Source of the DNA: Microcoleus sp. LEGE 07076
GTDB taxonomy: Bacteria > Cyanobacteriota > Cyanobacteriia > Cyanobacteriales > Microcoleaceae
Length of the DNA: 44,924 nt
Reading direction: 5' to 3'
NCBI RefSeq assembly: GCF_015207455.1
Contig: NZ_JADEWV010000032.1
Location: forward strand, 1 to 44,924
The translations under genes were made by a program, and so were the position numbers. The notes under the pieces were generated by a model, which saw only the letters and a program-made list of their open reading frames with translations, was not told the origin of the DNA and did no database searches. Of the stretch, positions 25,301 to 35,500 are shown one piece after another. The first letter of the stretch is position 1, and each line of letters opens with the position of its first letter.

Positions 25301-26755
25301 GTCGCCGACAAATACTGTGAATTCTGCGGCGAAAATGCCCCAGTCATGTCAGCCACAGCCTACGTCTTTTCCTACCTGCAATCAGGTGTCAGCAAACAGG
25401 CAATTCAGAAACTAGAAGAAATCGAAAAACTCTGCTACCAAAAAGTCGAAACCTTTAGCGTGATCGAACTCAAACTGCTTTACGAAATCTTCCTATTTGC
25501 AGTTTCCCACCTGCGAGACAACCGGGAAAAAAATGCCAGTTTCTACCGACTAATTGCCAAAGAATACTACAAAAAAGCAGTTCCGCAGCGGCAGCAAGTC
25601 AACCGAATCAAATCGGCCAATTTCCTCACAAAACAACATCCCTTAAAAATCGGCTTCCTTTCCAAACACTTCCGCCGCCACTCAGTAGGCTGGTGCAGCG
25701 AAGCTTTAATCCGCGAATTAAGCCGCATCACTCCCCACGTTCATCTTTACGTCACCGGTAAACTCAACCGAGATGAAGTTACGCAGCGATTTGAAGAAAT
25801 AGCCGGCAAGTTTTACTGGCCGAAAAAATATCCAAACGGCTTTGCTGACGGCGGCGAAATCCTCGCCGAAGTAGTACAAGACGATTTAGATGTTTTAATA
25901 GATTTAGACTCGATGACAGTGCCGACAAATGTCGAAGTGCTGTATCAATATCCAGCCGGGATTTGCGTTTCTTGGCTGGGATTCGATGCGCCCTACATTT
26001 CGGAAAATCACTACTTTCTCTGCGACGAACACACTCATCCCCCAGGCGTTGAAGAACATTACTTAGAACAGTTAGTTAGATTACCTAGTTGTTCGGTAGC
26101 AATTGGCGCACTGCAAAGCATTCCTACAAATAGAGAGGCGATTAGAAATGCCCTCGGAATTGACTTGAATCAAATGGCTTATCTGTGCGTTGCGCCGGGG
26201 AGAAAAACCAATCCCGAAATGGTGCAAGCTCAAGTTAGAATACTCAAAGAAGTACCAGATAGTTTGTTGATTCGCAAAGGTCAAGGAGACCCGGATATTA
26301 TTCACAGCACTTACCGCGAAGAATGCGATATTCAGGGAGTAGATTTTGCTCGAGTTAAGTTTATCGGACAAACCCGAACCGAGGAAGAACACCGCGCTAT
26401 TTATTATGTAGCCGACGTGCTGTTAGATTCCTATCCTTACAACGGCGGAACGCACAATTTAGAGGCTTTGTGGGCTAATTTGCCAGTAGTAACTCGATCC
26501 GGCGACCAATATCTTTCGCGGATGGGTTATGCTTTTCTCAAAAGTGCAAATCTCGATGTCGGTGCGGCTTGGAGTTGGGAAGAATACACGCAGTGGGGAG
26601 TTAAGTTTGGGCGGGATGCTGGTTTAAGAAATGCGGTGAAAGAACATTTGATAAAATCCAAACAGCCCGAACATCTCGCACCTTTGTGGAATCCTAAAAA
26701 ATTAGCTGAGGAGATGTATGAAGTGTTTCAGAAACTTTTGTCAGTTGACTGTTGA
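22304..26755 (+). CDS. dual glycosyltransferase: GT4 domain, TPR arrays, GT41 (OGT/SPINDLY-like) domain
   Basis: A 1483-residue fusion. Residues about 1-390 form a GT4-type retaining transferase: LGGTQSAICYLAEAL near the N-terminus, AYTSTPFRGLDIL, and the EX7E motif in ETSSIAVMEAMASGCRIV. Two TPR arrays follow (about 410-575 and 670-990), separated by a Pro/Ser/Gln-rich linker. The C-terminal part (about 1113-1478) is GT41: IGFLSKHFRRHSVGW, WLGFDAPY and the sugar-nucleotide region LLDSYPYNGGTHNLEALW with NLPVVTRSG. GT41 enzymes add GlcNAc or hexose to Ser/Thr/Asn of proteins, with TPRs choosing the substrate. No signal or membrane segment is seen, so it is cytosolic. The neighbouring secreted Thr-rich protein is a candidate acceptor (inference). 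The C-terminal SVDC and stop lie in a TTGACTG repeat. Confidence 0.9.
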   Translation: MKIGFLDTYTWDYKVETPYREPLGGTQSAICYLAEALAALENEVFLLNNTSEPGMSRGVDCRLRVGDSANLELLRSLDFLVIVNIVGKALEIKPLLGAHTKLILWIHNEPGFVFLEDFKDELEINACDALVFVSEWQRQQFHTRFGIDFNRSYVLRNAIAPCFANIFSDNSSILSKKYRPPILAYTSTPFRGLDILLNVFPKIRQAVPGTRLKVFSSMKVHQIDDNDNNLFFGQLYRQCQETEGVEYIGSIAQPELVRQLRSVAVLAYPNTYLETSSIAVMEAMASGCRIVTSELAALPETTAGFARLVSMSGVKNLASVTNWNCAGKPDWEGYTRRFLEAAVSVLNECTGAGGATAENRLRQQVEYINRGCTWSVRAGEWVELLNSISVKFVRVAEQMSADSLVDFKAFRTYFQKGSRLKNAGNFDGAIENYQQALELNPSDAEVHKKLAEVYVLQGEFARAIAQCNLAIKFQPNFAEAYLTLGNALHAEDKLEMAVQAYLQALEIQPQFAEASANLGSMYYKLGQLERATNFYQKALAINPELCSVNLMLAGVLQQQGKLDAAIACCQNVLQLQPGNASAVEKISSLTQEKQQETGSKFIELETESGAQQPVSVNRDEGYGLQPSSINLPPAPTSENLNTPFTSPAEVSEQVTSLNVPDHKQVANFQEVEPYKKLAENFLVQGKIKEAIAACHQALKIRPDYIHAYVTLGNALQAGGKIEAAIRSYSQALELQPNFAEVRANIGSMHFKMGRLSEAIAHYEQAIALSPDLAGAHWNLGKVYHKHGNVEAAIACFQRTSELNPQLVGADFHFNLGNRLFSQGKRDEAVESYEKAIAIKPDWAEAYANIGSARSQQGNLDAAIAYYQKAASFKPELEVLHFNLGNSFLQLCRYEEAITNYQNTLKIKPDWPEVHANLGSCFSMLGRLEEALASYQQALALKPDWAEVYCRMGHIQKQDKPLEAITHFEKAIECNPKYSEAHQQLCDLLSHSTNLAGARSVADKYCEFCGENAPVMSATAYVFSYLQSGVSKQAIQKLEEIEKLCYQKVETFSVIELKLLYEIFLFAVSHLRDNREKNASFYRLIAKEYYKKAVPQRQQVNRIKSANFLTKQHPLKIGFLSKHFRRHSVGWCSEALIRELSRITPHVHLYVTGKLNRDEVTQRFEEIAGKFYWPKKYPNGFADGGEILAEVVQDDLDVLIDLDSMTVPTNVEVLYQYPAGICVSWLGFDAPYISENHYFLCDEHTHPPGVEEHYLEQLVRLPSCSVAIGALQSIPTNREAIRNALGIDLNQMAYLCVAPGRKTNPEMVQAQVRILKEVPDSLLIRKGQGDPDIIHSTYREECDIQGVDFARVKFIGQTRTEEEHRAIYYVADVLLDSYPYNGGTHNLEALWANLPVVTRSGDQYLSRMGYAFLKSANLDVGAAWSWEEYTQWGVKFGRDAGLRNAVKEHLIKSKQPEHLAPLWNPKKLAEEMYEVFQKLLSVDC

Positions 26756-26870
26756 CTGTTGACTGTTATAAGTTATTTGTTATTTGTTACTCGTTTGGGG
26801 CTGCTAATAACCAATAACCAATAACCAATAACATTAGTCTGCACCGTCAACCGTCAACCGTCAACTTTCT
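26744..26870. repeat. mixed STRR arrays after the glycosyltransferase gene
   Basis: (TTGACTG)n spans the stop codon. TTATTTG units, (ATAACCA)n at about 26808-26834 and (CCGTCAA)n at about 26846-26867 follow. The arrays are partly complementary, so transcripts could fold. Confidence 0.85.
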
Positions 26871-27309
26871 CTGTGTTTTCAGGGTGCGATCGCTACCGCA
26901 TCGTTGCAAATAGCCAGAATTTTCGACGATGGCGACGCACCCTACTTTTACTCTTTCTCTGTGCCCTCTGCGCCCTCTGCGGTTCAAGAAAAAACAGAGA
27001 TATCAGGTAGAGAAAAGCGGTTTCTGGATATTTTTACGCAACGCCGAGTAAAGTTTTGTAACAATATCCGTGAAAATGCGTAAAAATCCCGCGCCAATCC
27101 TGATATATAAATAGCTGATTCATAGTACCGCGATCGCCCCAACTTTATGCCAGTTAGGGCGATCGCTTTTTATGCTACGAGAATTACGCAAAAGTTAAAG
27201 ATTGGGTAAATTTTTTGACAGCAGGTACAAAAACACTGACATCGATCGCTGAAATTGCTAATTTCTACACATAGTGAAATCAAAAAAGTCATCTACCTTT
27301 AGATATATC
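26871..27309. other. intergenic leader of the RTX gene
   Basis: No gene seen. It holds one copy of the CCCTCTGCGCCCTCTGCGG repeat (about 26962-26984), the hairpin at 27130-27166 and an AT-rich stretch before the RTX start, which is the likely promoter and 5' leader. Confidence 0.5.
27130..27171 (+). terminator. strong hairpin built on HIP1 octamers
   Basis: GCGATCGCCC (27130-27139) pairs with GGGCGATCGC (27157-27166), extended inward by AAC/GTT, and is followed by TTTTTA. It could end transcripts from the glycosyltransferase gene or shape the RTX leader. Confidence 0.65.
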
Positions 27310-30300
27310 ATGCCCAACATTACCCTCTACGACGGCATTACCAACCTGCCAGCCGGAACGCCCCCCGGCATAGGCACGCCGGGGGGTACCGCCCTTGCTT
27401 ACGGGCAAATAGCCCCGGCCGGTACACCACTCCCCGCCCCTTTCCCCCCTGCTTCTCTGGCTGCGGGTGCGTTTACGCCAAACACGACGGGCATCAATAC
27501 TCGTACCATCTATACTCCCAATAGCAATGCTGGCTATGCGGGTTACAATAACTACGATCCAGCATCGCTGACTACTCCTACGCCGGCGATACTGCCGCCT
27601 TTCACCAGCAACACATTAGACCGCACGGCTGGTTATACAATATCTTTTAATGCAGCAATTCCGGCAGAAACTAGCAATCCCAACCGCGCTGGTTTTAGCG
27701 TCACAGCTATTAGCAGCGACGGCTTGAACGGTTTAGAATTGGGTTTTAAAAATGGTAGAATATTCGGTCAATCAGCAAATTTCATTGAGTCGGAAACTGT
27801 TAATTTTAATACTGCTGCAAATAACAATTATGTTCTGAAAGTACAAGGACTCACTTACGAACTTTTTGCGAATAATTCCCCAACTGCAATCCTGACTGGG
27901 CCGCTGCGTCAAATCCAGTTTAACCCGGCTGCAAGTTCTCCTACTTTAAGTTTCAATCCTTATAGATTGCCAAGTTTCCTATTTTTTGGAGATAATACTG
28001 ACCAGGGAAGTGCTACTTTTCGTTTGGGGAAAATAGCTGTTAATGATTTGCCTGTTGCTAGTGCTGATAGTGCGATAACAACTGTCGGCACTCCTAATAT
28101 TAAAATTAAAGTCCTGGGAAATGATACGGGCGGCACGAAGGCACTGAAAGTGCATAGTTTTACTCAACCAACAGGCGGTACTGTTACTGTTGATGACTGG
28201 ATTTATGTAGGAGGAGATTTCACGAGTATTGGGGGGCAGTCACGTAATTATATTGCCCGGTTGTATGGCAGCGACGGCACGGCAGATCCTAGTTTTAATG
28301 CTAATGCGGGTAATCAAATTAGGACGATCGCGATCGATGCTAATGGCAACCCAGTAGTAGGTGGCGGGTTCACCAATATTGGTGGGCAATCGCGTAATTA
28401 TATTGCTCGGTTGAATAGTACCAATGGCACGGCAGATCCTACTTTTAATCCTAATGCGGATGGTGCTGTCTTTGCGATCGCGATCGATGCTAACAACAAT
28501 CCAGTAGTAGGGGGTACTTTCACCAATATCGGCGGGCAGCCGCGGAACTATATTGCTCGGTTGAACAGCAGCACTGGATTGGCAGATACTACTTTCAACC
28601 CAAATGCGAGTAATTCAGTCTGGACGATCGCAATTGATACTAACAATAACCCAGTAGTAGGTGGGTTTTTCACCAGTATCGGCGGTCAGCCACGCAACTA
28701 TATTGCCCGGTTGAGCAGCAGCACTGGATTGGCAGATCCTACTTTTAACCCAAATGCTAGCAATCAAGTCATTGCGATCGCGATCGATGCTAATGGCAAG
28801 CCAGTAATAGGTGGCGTTTTCAACAATATCGGCGGACAACCGGGCAATTATATTGCCCGGTTGAATAGCAGCGATGGCACGGTAGATAATACTTTCAACT
28901 CCTATGCAGATGGTGGAGTCGGTGCGATCGCGCTTGATGCCAACGGCAACCCAGTAGTAGGTGGCTGGTTCACCTCTATCGGCGGTCAGTCACGCAATAG
29001 AACTGCTCGGTTCAACAGCAGCACGGGGTTGGCAGATCCTACTTTTAATCCAAATGTGGGCGGTCAAGTCAGGGCGATCGCGATCGATGCTAACAACAAC
29101 CCAGTAGTAGGTGGCGACTTTACCAATATTGACGGGCAGTCGCGTAATTATATTGGTCGGTTGAATAGCAGCAACGGCACGGCAGATCCTACTTTTAACC
29201 CCAATGCGGATAATACTGTCTGGGCGATCGCGATCGACCCCAAACGCAGCATTGTCTACACCCCCAACCCCACCTTCAACGGCCTCGATACCTTTACTTA
29301 CACAGCAAGCGACGGTTACAGTACCAGCACATCAACTGTCAGCGTCCTCGTCAACAATTCCCCAGTCTTAGACAATTCCGGCACGCCTAATTTAACCGCC
29401 ATTAATGTCAACGAAACCAACAACAGCGGCACATTAATATCAGCGATTATTGGCACTCAAATTACCGACCCCAACGATGCCATTTCCCTGCGTCCGAGAG
29501 GCATCGCCCTCACCAATTTAGATACCACAAACGGCAGTTGGCAATACACTACAGACGGTACAAACTGGAACAATATTACTACCGTTCCTACTCCTGAAAC
29601 TGCACTATTATTAGCAGCAGACGCCACAACTCGCCTCCGCTTTGTTCCCGCTACCAACTACACCGGAACTGTTACTAACGGCATTACTTTCAATGCTTGG
29701 GATAAAATTACTGGCACTAACGGTGGCGCAGCAAATGTCACAACAGATTTAACAACTAACGGCGTTTCTAGTCCTTTTAGTACAGCCAGCGAAACTGCCA
29801 GCATTACAGTTAGTTCACTACCAGCTATTACCAATATCACCTCAGCCCAGACAAATGGCACCTACGGCATCGGTGCAGCAATTCCGATTACCCTCACATT
29901 CAATCAACCCGTTACTGTTACAGGTACGCCGCAGCTTACCTTAGCCACTGGCGGTGTGGGTACTGCGATTAATTATACTAGCGGCAGCGGCAGCAATACT
30001 CTGACATTTAATTACACAGTCACAGCAGGCAATCTCAGTCCAGACTTAGACTATACCTCCGCAACTGCCTTATCTCTCAACGGCGGTACGATTAAGAATG
30101 CGGCTAATGCTGATGCTGTCTTGACTTTGCCGAGTCCGGGTGTTGCTAATTCCTTGGGTCAAAATAAGGCAATAATAATTGATGGCATTGCGCCCACTGT
30201 AAATCCGACTACTATTACGGATATTACGGCGGCGGGGGGAATCAGCCAAGGTTTTACTGTTAGTTTTAACGATGATAGCGCGATCGATGTTACAACTCTC

Positions 30301-32088
30301 GACAGTTCTGACTTTTTGATTAATTGGTCTGGCGGTGGTATTGCTGTTAACTTTGTCAGTGTTGATACTAATACTAATGGCTTGACGCGGACAGCGACTT
30401 ATTCCTTTACTCCGCCTGGGGGAAGTTGGGATATTGCAGATAATAATCGAACTTACAATATTAATCTGCAAGGAAATCAAGTTAAAGATACTGCTGGGAA
30501 TCCTGTTGATGCTAAGAGTTTAGGAAGTTTCAGCGTTAATATTACCGCGCCAACGCCAACACCAACTCCAACGGAAACTCCAACCCCAACTCCAACTCCA
30601 ACCGAAACTCCAACTCCAACTCCAACGGAAACTCCAACTCCAACCGAAACGCCGACGCCAACGGAAACTCCAACTCCAACCGAAACTCCAACTCCAACCG
30701 AAACGCCGACGCCAACTCCAACGGAAACTCCAACTCCAACTCCGACTCCAACCGAAACGCCGACGCCGACTCCGATTCCAACGCCGACTCCAAATCAGAC
30801 TCCAACTCCAACTCCAACTCCAACTCCGACTCCAAATCCGATTCCAACACCGACTCCGATTCCAACTCCAACTCCAACTCCAAATCCGATTCCAACACCG
30901 ACTCCGATTCCAACACCGACTCCGATTCCAACCGAAACTCCGACTCCGACTCCGATTCCAACACCGACTCCGATTCCAACCGAAACTCCGACTCCGACTC
31001 CGATTCCAACCGAAACACCGACTCCGACTCCGATTCCAACACCGACTCCGACTCCAACCGAAACACCGACGCCGACTCCAACTCCAACTCAAACATCAAC
31101 ACCGACTCCCACTCAAACACCAACTCCGACTCCAACGGAAACACCAACTCCGACTCCATCGGTAACGGCTACTCCCACGCCAACTGAAAGCGGTTGCATT
31201 TGCGATACTATTCCGCAGCCAAATTTCAACAAACCAAATCAAGTTGACAATAGTATCAACGGCAATGATAGCAGTGAAATTATGTTTGGGACTGCGGAAA
31301 ATGATGGTTTTTACGGCAGTCCAAATCCGAACATTTTTGATGGAGAATTAGGCGATGATAACCTTTACGGCGGCGAGGAAAATGACATCCTTTACGGCAA
31401 CAGAGGTAATGATTTTATTGATGGTAATAAAGGAGATGATATCCTTTTTGGAGGTAAGAATAATGACATAATTGTGGGTGGTGAAGGTGAAGATGTCATT
31501 TTTGGCGATCGTGGCAACGATTCGATAAATAGCAAGGAAGATAACGACTTGATTTTTGGCAATGAAGGTGCTGATTTTATCGGTGGCGGTAAAGGTAATG
31601 ATTCTGCATTTGGCGGCAAAGGTAACGATATTGTGTTGGGTAACAAAGGTGATGATATTCTCTACGGCAATTCTGGCAGCGATACTCTCTGCGGAGGGGC
31701 GGGAAATGATTTTTTAAGCGGGAATCAAGGTAGCGATTTGCTGGATGGCTGCGAGGGAAATGATTCTATCTTTGGGGGGGCTGGTAGTGACACTCTCACT
31801 GGCGGTTTTGGCGATGACATTTTAATTGGAGGTGTGGAAAATGATATTCTAATTGGAGGTCTAGGAAATGATACGTTTGTGTTAGAAGGTAACGGCGGAT
31901 TTGATGCGATTTATGATTTTACTAAAGGGTTGGATGTGCTGCAATATAAAGGCGCAAGTATTGGGGGATTGGCAATAAGTCAAATTACTGAAGGTGCTTT
32001 AATTAGTAAAATAAGCGGGGAAGGTTTGGTGTTGTTGGTAGGGGTGCCAGCTAGTACGATCGCACTTAGCGATATCACTTTACTTTAG
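27310..32088 (+). CDS. large secreted RTX protein with nested beta-propeller and Thr/Pro/Glu stalk
   Basis: A 1592-residue protein with no Sec signal. The C-terminal RTX repeats suggest type I secretion. Order: N-terminal beta domain (1-240); a cadherin-like domain (about 240-296 and 647-690) interrupted by seven 50-residue delta-60-like repeats (297-646, each with PVVGGxFTNIGGQ, NYIARL and ADPTFNP); Ig/Bap-like domains (about 690-1078); a stalk of [10 protein letters not shown] units (about 1081-1290); then GGxGxD-type calcium-binding nonapeptides (about 1315-1530, e.g. [11 protein letters not shown]) and a C-terminal domain [18 protein letters not shown] chose ATG 27310 (MPNITLYDG) over GTG 27274 because cyanobacterial RTX proteins often start this way. 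It is probably an adhesin or sheath protein. Confidence 0.88.
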   Translation: MPNITLYDGITNLPAGTPPGIGTPGGTALAYGQIAPAGTPLPAPFPPASLAAGAFTPNTTGINTRTIYTPNSNAGYAGYNNYDPASLTTPTPAILPPFTSNTLDRTAGYTISFNAAIPAETSNPNRAGFSVTAISSDGLNGLELGFKNGRIFGQSANFIESETVNFNTAANNNYVLKVQGLTYELFANNSPTAILTGPLRQIQFNPAASSPTLSFNPYRLPSFLFFGDNTDQGSATFRLGKIAVNDLPVASADSAITTVGTPNIKIKVLGNDTGGTKALKVHSFTQPTGGTVTVDDWIYVGGDFTSIGGQSRNYIARLYGSDGTADPSFNANAGNQIRTIAIDANGNPVVGGGFTNIGGQSRNYIARLNSTNGTADPTFNPNADGAVFAIAIDANNNPVVGGTFTNIGGQPRNYIARLNSSTGLADTTFNPNASNSVWTIAIDTNNNPVVGGFFTSIGGQPRNYIARLSSSTGLADPTFNPNASNQVIAIAIDANGKPVIGGVFNNIGGQPGNYIARLNSSDGTVDNTFNSYADGGVGAIALDANGNPVVGGWFTSIGGQSRNRTARFNSSTGLADPTFNPNVGGQVRAIAIDANNNPVVGGDFTNIDGQSRNYIGRLNSSNGTADPTFNPNADNTVWAIAIDPKRSIVYTPNPTFNGLDTFTYTASDGYSTSTSTVSVLVNNSPVLDNSGTPNLTAINVNETNNSGTLISAIIGTQITDPNDAISLRPRGIALTNLDTTNGSWQYTTDGTNWNNITTVPTPETALLLAADATTRLRFVPATNYTGTVTNGITFNAWDKITGTNGGAANVTTDLTTNGVSSPFSTASETASITVSSLPAITNITSAQTNGTYGIGAAIPITLTFNQPVTVTGTPQLTLATGGVGTAINYTSGSGSNTLTFNYTVTAGNLSPDLDYTSATALSLNGGTIKNAANADAVLTLPSPGVANSLGQNKAIIIDGIAPTVNPTTITDITAAGGISQGFTVSFNDDSAIDVTTLDSSDFLINWSGGGIAVNFVSVDTNTNGLTRTATYSFTPPGGSWDIADNNRTYNINLQGNQVKDTAGNPVDAKSLGSFSVNITAPTPTPTPTETPTPTPTPTETPTPTPTETPTPTETPTPTETPTPTETPTPTETPTPTPTETPTPTPTPTETPTPTPIPTPTPNQTPTPTPTPTPTPNPIPTPTPIPTPTPTPNPIPTPTPIPTPTPIPTETPTPTPIPTPTPIPTETPTPTPIPTETPTPTPIPTPTPTPTETPTPTPTPTQTSTPTPTQTPTPTPTETPTPTPSVTATPTPTESGCICDTIPQPNFNKPNQVDNSINGNDSSEIMFGTAENDGFYGSPNPNIFDGELGDDNLYGGEENDILYGNRGNDFIDGNKGDDILFGGKNNDIIVGGEGEDVIFGDRGNDSINSKEDNDLIFGNEGADFIGGGKGNDSAFGGKGNDIVLGNKGDDILYGNSGSDTLCGGAGNDFLSGNQGSDLLDGCEGNDSIFGGAGSDTLTGGFGDDILIGGVENDILIGGLGNDTFVLEGNGGFDAIYDFTKGLDVLQYKGASIGGLAISQITEGALISKISGEGLVLLVGVPASTIALSDITLL
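28198..29247 (+). repeat. seven 150-bp tandem repeats coding a beta-propeller
   Basis: Exactly 1050 bp, or 7 x 150 bp, encode seven 50-residue repeats of the delta-60 type. Copies differ by scattered substitutions but keep their length. Most copies carry GCGATCGCGATCGATGC (one as GCGATCGCGCTTGATGC), which supports duplication from a common unit. Confidence 0.9.
30548..31180 (+). repeat. PT/PTET low-complexity stalk
   Basis: About 630 bp of ACNCCA-type hexamers encode Pro-Thr pairs with Glu, Ile-Pro or Asn-Pro breaks ([19 protein letters not shown]). The reverse strand stays open only because of the repeat. Length is likely to vary between strains. Confidence 0.9.
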
Positions 32089-32190
32089 TAATATCAATTC
32101 CGGTTGCACCGTCAACAGTCAACAGTCAACAGTCAACAGTCAACAGTCAACAGTCAACATCACCTGACGGTGTAACCGGAAATGATATCA
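32089..32190. mobile_element. MITE-like element, copy C (102 bp) with CAACAGT array
   Basis: The left end TAATATCAATTCCGGTTGCA is inverted at the right end as GTAACCGGAAATGATATCA (32172-32190). Terminal similarity extends over about 26 bp into CCGTCA/TGACGG. The interior is a (CAACAGT)n array at about 32106-32160. The ends match copies A and B, while the interior differs. It begins directly after the RTX stop codon. Confidence 0.7.
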
Positions 32191-32500
32191 GAGCATTTCA
32201 CGCCAGATATCTGGTGCGACGCACCTTACACATTGGGTAGACGAAACAAACTCAAAAATTCTATGGCAGCAACCTTTTTTCTAAAGGATATAACATAGCC
32301 CCTTTACGATCGGGCGGTTGAAACCAGGTTTGCACAAACGATGTCCGCCGGAGGCCCACTGGTTCATAAAGGGGCTCCCAAACCCGAATTTGGTATGACG
32401 AATGACTACTGACGTTGGACTACTGACGTTGGACTAATGACGCTTGAGGGCGGGCACTCACAAGGACCGCCCCTACTGACGTTGGACTACTGACGAATGA
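32191..32500. other. intergenic region between convergent RTX and photoreceptor genes
   Basis: No gene seen. AGCCCCTTTA (32297-32306) pairs with TAAAGGGGCT (32367-32376), enclosing a second pair TGAAACCAG/CTGGTTCA, so an 80-nt hairpin-ended segment is present. GACTACTGACGTTG-type repeats fill 32396-32510 and run into the stop of the minus-strand gene. Confidence 0.55.
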
Positions 32501-35500
32501 CTACTGACTCACGTGGACTCGATCGCGCCCGCCAGACTTAGCCTGATAAAGCGCCTTATCAGCAGCTTCAATCAACATCTTCGGCGAATTTTGATTTTCA
32601 GAAATCGTCGCCACCCCCATGCTGAGAGTGACGCAATCGGTGACAACAGACTTGAGGTGGGGAATTGCCAAAGTTTTGACGCGCTGGCGGATTCCCTCAG
32701 CAATAGCTTGTGCAGCCTTGATGTCGGTATTTGGCAAAATCACCCCAAATTCCTCGCCACCGTACCTAGCAGCTAAATAAACGTGTTCTGCGGGTACATT
32801 CTTGCAAGCATCCCCGATCGCCCGCGCCACTTGTTGCAAACAAGCATCCCCAGCCTGGTGGCCGTAATTGTCGTTGTAAAGTTTAAAGCAGTCAATGTCG
32901 CACATAATCAAAGACAGCGGTTCAGAAATGCTAGAGACTTCCCATTCCCGGTTGATCACCTCGTCAAATCGGCGGCGGTTAGCTAACTGAGTCAGACTGT
33001 CCAAATTCGCCAACCCGTCCAACCGCTGGTTAGCAGCAGCTAGCTGCTGGTAAAGTAAAGATTGTTCGATCCCGATCGCCACTTGAGTAGCCAACTGACT
33101 CAGCAAATCCATGTCAAACTGCTGCCACTCGCGGGGTGCCGAACAGTGGTGGGCAATCAGCAAACCCCACAACTGCGCTACTTGACAAGAAGGATTGCCA
33201 TCGCGGTGTTCGATTCCCTGCTGGACGATGGGTACGACTAAATTCGCTTTCACCTGACACTCGGCCAAAAAATTGACATGACACTCAGCAAAATTAGAAG
33301 CGTGAATGTCCTCGACCGATCGAATTCTGCCCTTCAAATACTGTCCGACATAAGTATTAGCAAAACAGCAGTCCTCTACAGCCATACCCATCAGTGGCAT
33401 CCATCCTTCCCCTACCGACTCCACCACCACATCTCCGTTCCAATCAGGTCGGAAGCGGAAAATAATCACGCGATCGGTTGCCAAAAATTCCCGCACTTCC
33501 GCTACTGTAGTATTGAGAATATCTTCGATATCCAGAGAAGAACGGATGCGCGATTGAATCTGCGCGATCAGGCGTTCCCGTTCTACCTGCTGCCGCAGTG
33601 CGACTTGAGCTTGCTTGCTTTGAGTAATGTCCCTACCTTCGGGCAGCAGCAATACTATTTTGCCAGTTTCATCCGCGACGGGTTTGAGAGAAAAATCAAC
33701 AGTTGCCGTTCGATTTGCACCTTGAACTTCCACTTCATAGCGAACAAATTCACCTTTTGCCGATCGAGAAATCGCCTCCTGCAACTGTTCCCGAACTTCC
33801 CGAGAATCTCCCCACCAAGGCAAAAGCCAAAACGGGCGGTTTGCCACATCCCGCAGCTTAAGTCCCGCAAAATCTAAAGAAGTTTGGTTAGCTTCCAGCA
33901 GAGTGCCGTCCGGCTTCAACAAACTCACAAATTGGAACGAAGAATCAAAAATTGCCCGAAAGCGCCGTTGAGAATCTCCCAACATTGCCGTCACCTTTTC
34001 GCGAGAAGTAATATCGCGGAAACGCCACACCCTGCCAATAATATTTTGTCCGACTCGAATCGGCTGCGTGTAGCGTTCAAAAGTCCGACCGTCTTTAAAA
34101 TCGAGAATATCGCAGCCTTCGGACTCCGCATTGCTATAAATTTCTTGAATTCTCTGCAAAAAAGCCCTCGGGTCTTTAACTTGCTTGGTGAGAAATGTCA
34201 GCCGCAGCGTTCTATCCATCGAGTTTCTTACTTCTTCATGAATTCCCCACATTTGAACTAACTTTTCATTAAAACTAATCAGTTCTCCAGATGTAGTAAC
34301 AGCGAGAATGCCATCTGCCGTGGCTTCCAGAGTAGCGTGCAGCAAAGAGCGAGACCGCTCTAATTCTGCTGCTATTAATGTGCGTTCAGTGAGGTTTCGC
34401 ACTGCTTTCACCTGCACTAAACGACCATCGCACATTACGAATTTACTGCGAACGTCAGCAGGAAAAGCCGTTCCGTCCCGCCTGAGAAAAATCGTTTCGC
34501 AGACTGTATTGCTGCTGGCAGAAATCATTTGTGGCGCTACTTTATAAGAGTTGGGCGACAGCAGTTCCAGCAAGCTCATTCCCGCCATTTCCGCAGGTTT
34601 GTAACCGAACATTTCGGCAAAATCGCTGCTGACGCTCAAAATTGTGTCGCGGTCAGCAATAGCAACTGCTTCAAAATAATCTTCGCATTCGAGCAATTCC
34701 GCTGCTGCATTGTTGCCATTTTTAGCAGCATAGCTGTTATCAATTAGCTGTTGCAGTTGCATATTTGCCGAGTACAAAGCTGCCATTGCTTGCCGATACA
34801 TAGCAGTGCGTTTTTCGACTTTTTCTGTGAGGCGATCGCGATAAATTCGCAATTTTTTTTCTACTTTAATTAAATCTGTAATATCTACTGCAAACACGAT
34901 CGTGCCACCGACTTGACCTGTTTCATCGCGGTAAGGTATTCTATCTATTCGCACCCAGCATTTTTTACCGGATACAGTGGGCAGAAGTTCGACTTTTCCC
35001 AATTTGGGAACACCGGAATTGATTACTTCCAAATCTTCTAAATAATATTGTTCTGCTTCGTCTGGATAAATTTCATAAAAAGATTTTCCTTCCAATTGAT
35101 TTGCAGGCAAACCTCTCGATGCAGCCGCAGCTTTGTTAAGTCGCAGCAGGCGACTTTCCCTATCTTTGTACCAAATCATCGCCGGCACGGAATCAAAAAT
35201 AATTTGCTGTTCTTGGTGCTGTCGGCGCATTTCTGCTTCTGCTTGTTTTCTTTTAATTATTTCTTGTTGTAGTTTTGTATTAGCTTTTTTGAGTTCGGCA
35301 GTGCGTATCTCTACTCTTTTTTCTAGTTGATCGTAGTATTTGCTCAGCAAGTTTTGCTGCTGTTCGCGCCGCATTGCTTCTAATTTAGAGTTTTCGCTAG
35401 CTGACAAACTTGAAGATACAAAATCTGCTAATATTTTGATGAATTCCTGTTCTTCTTCTGTCCACTCACCGCCGGAACTTGCACGTTCGGTGCTGACTAT

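Noticed and set aside
30520-31159. Two long minus-strand frames rich in Trp/Ser/Arg or Glu/Ser/Leu
   Set aside because: They are mirror images of the Pro-Thr stalk of the RTX gene and stay open only because of the repeat.
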